Shown here piece by piece: positions 14,879 through 19,057 of a stretch of 19,057 nucleotides of DNA (its first letter is position 1; each line of letters begins with the position of its first letter). The position numbers were made by a program, and so were the translations under genes. The notes below the pieces were generated by a model. The model was not told the DNA's origin. It saw only the letters and a program-made list of their open reading frames with translations, and ran no database searches. Source of the stretch: Alloprevotella tannerae (lineage in GTDB: Bacteria; Bacteroidota; Bacteroidia; Bacteroidales; Bacteroidaceae); the NCBI GenBank assembly GCA_015259125.1, contig JABZGR010000035.1:1-19057 (forward strand), read 5' to 3'.

Positions 14879-15018
14879 CTGATTATCAGTAGTATAAGAC
14901 GTCTAAAAACTTTCCTATAAGAGAGTAAAAATTGTCTTATAAGAGAATTTTTCCGATCACCTAAGACAATTTTTCGGATCACCTATGAAAGTTTTTCCGA
15001 TCACCTATGAAAGTTTTT
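14879..15018. repeat. 140-bp modular repeat, copy A
   Basis: The element starts with CTGATTATCA, then 16 variable bases, then five 22-bp modules: two of one type at 14905-14926 and 14927-14948 (opening AAAAACTTTCCTATAAGAGA and AAAAATTGTCTTATAAGAGA), a TTTT spacer, and three of a second type at 14953-14974, 14975-14996 and 14997-15018 (opening C-C/G-GATCACCTA, ending TTTTT). The second type is roughly the inverse of the first, so AAAAATTGTCTTA (14927-14939) pairs perfectly with TAAGACAATTTTT (14962-14974). It aligns without gaps over 140 bp with 18067-18206. Confidence 0.85.
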
Positions 15019-15071
15019 GCCCACTCCTAAGCCTTTTTATATCAAGCCTTTTGTCGGTCAGAAAACCTGCG

Positions 15072-15125
15072 TAGCCCCCTTTTCGCCAAGGGGGGCTAAC
15101 AACCATGTTAGCCGTCCATTTTTTT
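15072..15125 (+). terminator. Two mutually exclusive hairpins with T7 tract
   Basis: Hairpin 1 pairs TAGCCCCC (15072-15079) with GGGGGCTA (15091-15098). Hairpin 2 pairs GGCTAAC (15094-15100) with GTTAGCC (15107-15113) and is followed, after GTCCA, by seven T (15119-15125). They share bases 15094-15098, so only one can form. This is a terminator/anti-terminator-like layout on the plus strand, though no gene in that direction follows. Confidence 0.4.
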
Positions 15126-15140
15126 ATGCCCATAAGTTAA

Positions 15141-15171
15141 CCCCCTCTTTTAGTATGTCTAAAGGAGGGGG
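15141..15171. other. 13-bp hairpin with GC-rich base
   Basis: CCCCCTCTTTTAG (15141-15153) pairs with CTAAAGGAGGGGG (15159-15171) over 13 bp with a single G-T wobble and a 5-nt loop. It is not followed by a T tract on the plus strand. It stands between the LRR gene's downstream region and the 140-bp repeat. Confidence 0.55.
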
Positions 15172-15485
15172 CGCCTTGTGTCTTTAATTGACATCAAACT
15201 AAACAAGCGCTTCTGCGCTCAAAGCAGATTCCACATTGTTCTATATACGTGCCAGTAGCGCAATAAATAAAGGGTTGCAGAACTTTCAATCAATTTTTAG
15301 CGGACAGCAATAAAACAGGAGGATTACACTTATGAAACAGAAATAACCATTTTTGTAATTTATGTTCTATGTGCAATGTTAAATCGAATAGACTCAAAAC
15401 GGCCTTTACACCAGTAGAATAGAAAAGGGCGGTCCTTACTATTATATAAAGGAGATCAGCCGAATGACTCCGAACAGTTTTTGGG

Positions 15486-17525
15486 TTAAAGCATTACACG
15501 CGTTACCTTATGTCCTGTTTTTACTAAGAAAATGCCATGTTTCCCCACAGAGATTTCTCTTTCAGTGCCGTAATATATTGTCTTACCGCTGGTGTCCATT
15601 ATATGAATTGGGGCAGTTAATTCTCCCTGTATCGTGATAGTATTACCACAAACCTTCACAATCTCATTCTGTTGAATGACATTATTTTTGCCTGTTGTGT
15701 TAGGAATAGGTTTTACTAGGAAATCCTTCCATACTTCGCTGTTTTTGTATTGTTCTATACTTTCAGCTGTAACGTATAGGTTGCAAGTTCCAACATTCAC
15801 TCCTTTAAACACATCTTCTTCGATAGTGAGCGGCTCTTTAATGTAACAATAGATCTCGTTAAGAGACTCACATGCTTTAAAAGATTCGCCCTCAATGCTA
15901 TTGACAGAGGAAGGAATCTCAACCTTAGTAAGCGATGAGCAGTTGCTAAATGCTTGATATGCAATTTTGTTGATGCCTTCAGGGATTTTAATTTTCTGCA
16001 GTTTCGTACACTTACTCAATAAATTGTCGGGAATAATGGTCATACTCTTACTCAACTCCGCCAGCAATAGTCCTTCGCATCCATAGAAGGCCCCCTCACC
16101 CACAGCGGTGATACTATTGGGCAATGTAATGTTCTCGAGTTTCAAGCATTTGTAGAAAGCCTCGCTGCCTATCTCGATGAGCGTGTTAGGGAATTGTATT
16201 GATGCAAGCTTGTTGCATTCGCTAAAAGCCGATGGCGCTATTTTTGTTGTGCCCACAGGTACTTGATAGTTGGCTGTGTTTGCAAAAGGGAATGTCAGCA
16301 GTGTGGTTTTTTCTTTATTAAACAATACACCATCTATTGATGTAAATGCAGTGTTTCCTGCTTCGACCTTAATTTCTTTTAGGGCTTTACAGGCTCCAAA
16401 AGCATCTTCACCTATATTGATTAACTTTTTGGGAAGTGTGATTTCCGTCAGCGATGAGCAAGCATAGAATGCTTCTTTGCCTATTTTTGTCAGTACTTTA
16501 GATAAGTGTATCTCCTCAAGAGCTGAACAATAGCTGAAAGCAGCTTCTTTGATTTCTTTTACTCCATCGCTAAAATCTATTTTCTTCAATGCTTCGCATT
16601 TGTAAAATGCCTGATTGGCAATCGTCTCAATTTCTTTTGGTATAGAAATTTCTGTCAAACCGCTATTGGCGAAGGTGCGCATGCCGATATAAAGAATTTT
16701 TGGGGTGAGCTCAATATTTGAGAGGGCAGTGCAATATTCAAATGCACCGCTCTTGATTTCATTCGTTTCACTTCCAAGAGTAAACGACTCCAATTCGTAG
16801 CAGCGATTCAGTGCTGCATCTCCGACCTCCCACATTGTGTTGGGCCATAGTACCTTTTTAAGATGTGTATTGCAAAAAGCGTATGACAAGTCGGTGCAAT
16901 AAAAGTTTTCCTCATTTTCATCGACATCATAAGATGTCGCTGTGTAATAATTGCCCCTTGTGGTAGAGTAATATGGACTTCCGCCATCGGCAAGTGCGAC
17001 ATCGCTCAGGTCAAGTTCTTCAAGTTTTCCTTCCGTTTCTTCGTCGTCGCTGTTGCGTCCTGCCATTTCCCTAAGTACTAGCACGTCGTCGCCATTAATA
17101 GTTCCGCTTACTTTTAATTTCCTGATTTCAAGTCTTTCTGTTGAAGGAAGGAGCTGGCCCAATGTTCCAGCTTGTTCTACCGCAACTTCTCTGATTGATT
17201 TGTCCTGAGTACCTTCAAGTTGTTTTACTGACAAACGAGGGACTTCTCCCGATGCCTCTCCCTTGTGGTTATAAAAGAAAGTGTAAACCAATTTGCTGTC
17301 AGGACGACTAACAGATGTACGAAGGCCCGTTGCCGCAGTGAACGATTTTGTTTGTTCAGGGCAAACAGCTGACGAAAGAACAGACGAAGAAGCTGTAGAG
17401 CCAAAAGTTTCTGCTTGTTTTGCTACTACTGACGTGAAAACATCAAAAGGAACCTTTACAGATTGTAGCCGCGCAAAGACCGATTGTGTCGTGAGGGCAA
17501 GCATTAGATAAAGTGTTTTTTTCAT
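15486..17525 (-). CDS. T9SS-exported BspA-like leucine-rich-repeat protein
   Basis: A 679-residue secreted protein. The signal peptide covers about residues 1-18 (MKKTLYLMLALTTQSVFA). Residues about 115-180 form the N-terminal region common to such proteins (KLKVSGTINGDDVLVLREM then LEELDLSDVAL). From about 205 to 600 run BspA-type (LRR_5) repeats of about 23 residues with motifs IANQAFYKC, IGKEAFYAC, IGEDAFGAC, IGSEAFYKC and VGEGAFYGC. Residues about 615-679 are a T9SS type A sorting tail (IHIMDTSGKTIYYG, then VGKHGIFLVKTGHKVTRVM). Export through the Por system to the cell surface or medium is inferred. It lacks the InlB-like modules of the LRR protein at 3544-6585, and its repeats are more regular. 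It is more A/T-rich. TACCTTTG 30-37 bp upstream is its likely -7 box. Confidence 0.92.
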   Translation of the reverse strand: MKKTLYLMLALTTQSVFARLQSVKVPFDVFTSVVAKQAETFGSTASSSVLSSAVCPEQTKSFTAATGLRTSVSRPDSKLVYTFFYNHKGEASGEVPRLSVKQLEGTQDKSIREVAVEQAGTLGQLLPSTERLEIRKLKVSGTINGDDVLVLREMAGRNSDDEETEGKLEELDLSDVALADGGSPYYSTTRGNYYTATSYDVDENEENFYCTDLSYAFCNTHLKKVLWPNTMWEVGDAALNRCYELESFTLGSETNEIKSGAFEYCTALSNIELTPKILYIGMRTFANSGLTEISIPKEIETIANQAFYKCEALKKIDFSDGVKEIKEAAFSYCSALEEIHLSKVLTKIGKEAFYACSSLTEITLPKKLINIGEDAFGACKALKEIKVEAGNTAFTSIDGVLFNKEKTTLLTFPFANTANYQVPVGTTKIAPSAFSECNKLASIQFPNTLIEIGSEAFYKCLKLENITLPNSITAVGEGAFYGCEGLLLAELSKSMTIIPDNLLSKCTKLQKIKIPEGINKIAYQAFSNCSSLTKVEIPSSVNSIEGESFKACESLNEIYCYIKEPLTIEEDVFKGVNVGTCNLYVTAESIEQYKNSEVWKDFLVKPIPNTTGKNNVIQQNEIVKVCGNTITIQGELTAPIHIMDTSGKTIYYGTEREISVGKHGIFLVKTGHKVTRVML

Positions 17526-17554
17526 TGTGCAAAAGTAATGGTTTGATTCCTCAA

Positions 17555-17562
17555 CAAAGGTA
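17555..17562 (-). promoter_or_regulatory. Bacteroidetes -7 box of the second LRR gene
   Basis: On the minus strand the bases read TACCTTTG, a full match to TAnnTTTG, about 30 bp before the ATG. The 18 bp before it are A/T-rich and the -33 site reads GTGTGA, a weak match to TTTG. Confidence 0.5.
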
Positions 17563-17794
17563 GATAAAATTATTTTATAATCACACTACTTGTGCGATAC
17601 ACTTATGTAAAATAATACAACGAGGGGGGAGTATTAAAAACAAATACATTCTCCTATTTTGAAGTTCCTAATTGAATGTCACTTGTTTTTTCAAAAGACT
17701 TTCTTTACGTCTCAGCTAGGCATGATTATGGTGATGAAGATGAGAGCATAAACGAAAAAGAGGCTTATCACAGGATAAGAATCTTTTCTTGGTG

Positions 17795-17867
17795 TGATCC
17801 GCTTGGGGCTCGAACCCAAGACCCCAACATTAAAAGTGTTGTGCTCTACCAGCTGAGCTAGCGGATC
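17795..17867 (-). tRNA. tRNA-Lys (anticodon TTT)
   Basis: A 73-nt cloverleaf read on the minus strand. Acceptor stem GATCCGC/GCGGATC, D arm GCTC-AGCTGGTA-GAGC, anticodon stem CAACA/TGTTG with loop CTTTTAA (anticodon TTT, lysine), and T arm TTGGG-TTCGAGC-CCCAA. The discriminator is A, and the CCA end is not encoded (CACC follows). All stems pair fully. Confidence 0.97.
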
Positions 17868-17891
17868 TACCTAACTGCCGTTAAGCGAGTG

Positions 17892-17899
17892 TAAAGGTA
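17892..17899 (-). promoter_or_regulatory. Possible -7 box of tRNA-Lys
   Basis: On the minus strand the bases read TACCTTTA, one mismatch from TAnnTTTG, 25 bp before the tRNA. Its -33 region would fall at about 17918-17921, inside the solitary CRISPR repeat. Confidence 0.35.
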
Positions 17900-17912
17900 G
17901 AATGATTTTTTG

Positions 17913-17948
17913 GTTGTGTTATATCTTTCTTCTACATCAAACAACAAC
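17913..17948 (-). repeat. Solitary CRISPR repeat, inverted relative to the array
   Basis: Thirty-four of 36 bases match the reverse complement of the CRISPR repeat at 44-79 and 110-145. The two differences, in plus-strand terms, are T for C at position 5 and A for C at position 31. No second repeat is found at the expected 66-bp interval on either side (one side is inside tRNA-Lys), so this is a single unit. It lies 45 bp upstream of the 5' end of tRNA-Lys. A plus-strand transcript would pair with the array repeat along almost its whole length (one G-U wobble, one mismatch). Confidence 0.85.
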
Positions 17949-18066
17949 TCACACCTACTGCCACACCACTACCCTCCCCCCACCATTTCCAACGCACCCA
18001 AAGCAAAAACGTAGGCGAACGCCACGCATCGGACAAAAACACCCCGAAAATCGGCCAAAACAGCTA

Positions 18067-18206
18067 CTGATTATCAACATAATAGAGCGCCGCAAAACTT
18101 TCCTATAAGCGTCGAAAAATTGTCTTATAAGAGAATTTTTACGATCATAGGGGAAAGTTTTTCCGATTACCTAAGACAATTTTCACGATCACTTAAGAAA
18201 GTTTTT
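18067..18206. repeat. 140-bp modular repeat, copy B
   Basis: The architecture equals copy A base for base in spacing: CTGATTATCA at 18067-18076, 16 variable bases, two first-type 22-bp modules at 18093-18114 and 18115-18136, TTTT, then three second-type modules at 18141-18162, 18163-18184 and 18185-18206. The second first-type module is identical in both copies, while the order and sequence of the other modules vary. Downstream both copies run into a T5 stretch within 30 bp. Copy B lies between the solitary CRISPR repeat and the IS derivative. Confidence 0.85.
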
Positions 18207-18215
18207 ACACTCCCC

Positions 18216-18604
18216 AAAGCTGCTTTTTCACTACTACGGACGAGCGCAAAATGCTGATAAAAGCAACTTTCCAAGAACCGGTCGAGAGCGATCGTGCAAA
18301 CTACGTTTGCGGTAATCCCGCTATCTTTAACAAGACAAAAAAACGATGATGAAAGGATATAAATCACCAATTATCAGTTAGAAATAACGGATATATAGGA
18401 GAAATAAAAGAAATAAGACATTCAACTTTAGGGAAATCCTCTCAGCTATTTAACGATTCTTAGAGGTCACAAGATCTGTTCTGATTATAAAGAAGGGACT
18501 CATTCATAGTATTCTCTTTCTTTATCATCCCCTATCTTCAGCACACCAGCTTCAAATAAAACGGGAACCGCAAAACAAAGAAATGGGTCTGACTTCTTAT
18601 ATAG
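18216..18604. other. Intergenic stretch without a recognisable gene
   Basis: A/T-rich sequence with no protein-like frame. A full TAnnTTTG match (TACGTTTG, plus strand, 18302-18309) is the only promoter-like sign. No gene follows before the IS element, so it could be chance or start a small RNA. Confidence 0.4.
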
Positions 18605-19054
18605 CCTTAATTCCGCAGCATAAACCCTTGTGAGAACGCCAAGTGTCTGAGAAACAAAGTTCTAAAAACACTTGAATATGTCAGAATTTTCACCTATCTT
18701 GGTGCTGCAAACATAACAAGTAAGCAAAAAACTGACATGACAAAGGTAGCAATTAAAAACGAGAATATCACTTCTTTCGGTGGAATTTATCATATTATGG
18801 ACGTTTTCTCAAAGTTGGGCTTTGAAAAACTTACCGAATCTGTATTGGGTAAACGTGGAAGTAGCGGCAAAGCATTCTGTTATGGAAGTATTTTTTGTGG
18901 TTTTTCATACTTCCCCATTGGTTTGGGTGGGGGATTTTATGCTTAGAAAAGACCCAAGAAACACCAGAAAATCCCCATATCAATGGATAAATCCCAAAAA
19001 TATCACTTCAATATATAAAAGTACCTCACAAGGAATAATGCTGCGGAATTGAGG
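18605..19054 (+). mobile_element. Internally deleted IS1380-family element (MITE-like, 450 bp)
   Basis: Both ends are present as terminal inverted repeats: 18605-18634 and the complement of 19025-19054 match at 26 of 30 positions, starting CCTTAATTCCGCAGCAT and CCTCAATTCCGCAGCAT. The left flank ends TATAG, and the right flank, cut by the window after three bases, reads TAT, consistent with a target duplication TATAG. Full IS1380 elements are about 1.6-1.7 kb with one transposase of roughly 430 residues; here only its first 50 or so residues remain. The element therefore cannot move by itself but might be mobilised by a complete relative. Confidence 0.8.
18737..18946 (+). pseudogene. N-terminal remnant of an IS1380-family transposase
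   Basis: The frame starts MTKVAIKNENITSFGGIYHI and continues through KLGFEKLTESVLGKRG to YGSIF, which matches the known N-terminus of Bacteroidetes IS1380-family transposases (I-K-x-E-x-x-T-x-F-G-G-I). After about residue 53 the similarity ends in a G/T-rich stretch (18905-18935), and the frame stops at 18946. The catalytic DDE domain is absent. The G/T-rich stretch is the likely junction of the internal deletion: GGGGATTTT there has an exact inverse copy, AAAATCCCC, about 30 bp downstream. Confidence 0.75.
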
Positions 19055-19057
19055 TAT

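Larger units (their letters stand above)
14483..15485. other. Intergenic kilobase with repeat and hairpins, no gene
   Basis: No protein-like frame was found. The 60-codon plus frame at 14475-14657 is basic, overlaps the preceding gene and looks fortuitous. The region contains the 140-bp modular repeat (14879-15018), two overlapping hairpins with a T tract (15072-15125) and a 13-bp hairpin (15141-15171), each listed separately. From 15172 to 15485 nothing clear is seen apart from an AGGAGG (15317-15322) before a four-codon frame. Confidence 0.5.

Noticed and set aside
15317..15346. AGGAGG followed by the four-codon frame MKQK and a stop
   Set aside because: The Shine-Dalgarno-like match is good, but Bacteroidetes rarely use it and no plus-strand gene follows; not a credible leader peptide.
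17676..17861. 61-codon plus-strand frame
   Set aside because: It runs antisense through tRNA-Lys and is therefore spurious.
17913..18060. Orphan repeat as the anti-repeat of a type II tracrRNA
   Set aside because: Pairing would be nearly full-length without the usual bulge, no convincing downstream hairpins with a T tract follow, and no cas9 is in the window. Kept only as an alternative in the finding.

Overview
The window looks like the chromosome of a Bacteroidales species, probably a Prevotella/Alloprevotella/Porphyromonas-type oral or gut anaerobe. Four things point there. Two secreted BspA-type leucine-rich-repeat proteins end in type IX secretion (T9SS) sorting tails. Several genes are preceded by the Bacteroidetes -7 box TAnnTTTG, without strong Shine-Dalgarno sequences. 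The S1 protein is a 590-residue six-domain form. An IS1380-type element lies at the right edge. The species cannot be named from this sequence alone.

Layout. (1) 1-145 is the end of a CRISPR array with 36-nt repeats and 30-nt spacers; no cas gene is in view. (2) 146-3390 is a decaying accessory region read on the minus strand: an intact AlkD-like DNA glycosylase (2536-3240), a frameshifted gene of unknown function (2048-2517), a small TfoX N-domain protein (1657-1983), a possible tiny ORF overlapping its stop codon, and a frameshifted signal-peptide gene (948-1471). (3) 3544-6585 is a 1013-residue T9SS-exported LRR protein with three InlB-B-like modules in its middle. (4) 6586-8060 is about 1.5 kb without a convincing gene; it holds four 18-bp dyad units phased at exactly 22 bp. 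(5) 8061-13107 is the conserved core: pgk, the operon lipoprotein-ribE-nth on the minus strand, and rpsA divergently on the plus strand with a clear promoter and terminator. (6) 13286-14482 holds two A/T-rich orphan genes of unknown function. (7) 14483-15485 is an intergenic kilobase rich in hairpins and one copy of a 140-bp modular repeat. (8) 15486-17525 is a second T9SS-exported BspA-like protein. (9) 17795-19057 holds tRNA-Lys(TTT), a solitary CRISPR repeat in inverted orientation, the second copy of the 140-bp repeat, and a 450-bp internally deleted IS1380-family element with both terminal inverted repeats.

How it fits together. The core genes are ordinary housekeeping: glycolysis, flavin synthesis, base-excision repair and translation. 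The two LRR proteins are likely cell-surface or secreted products exported by T9SS. The most interesting content is non-coding: a CRISPR repeat separated from its array by about 18 kb, two gap-free copies of a 140-bp element built from five 22-bp modules, a duplicated double-hairpin terminator-like repeat, and the MITE-like IS derivative. No complete new defence or metabolic system could be demonstrated.
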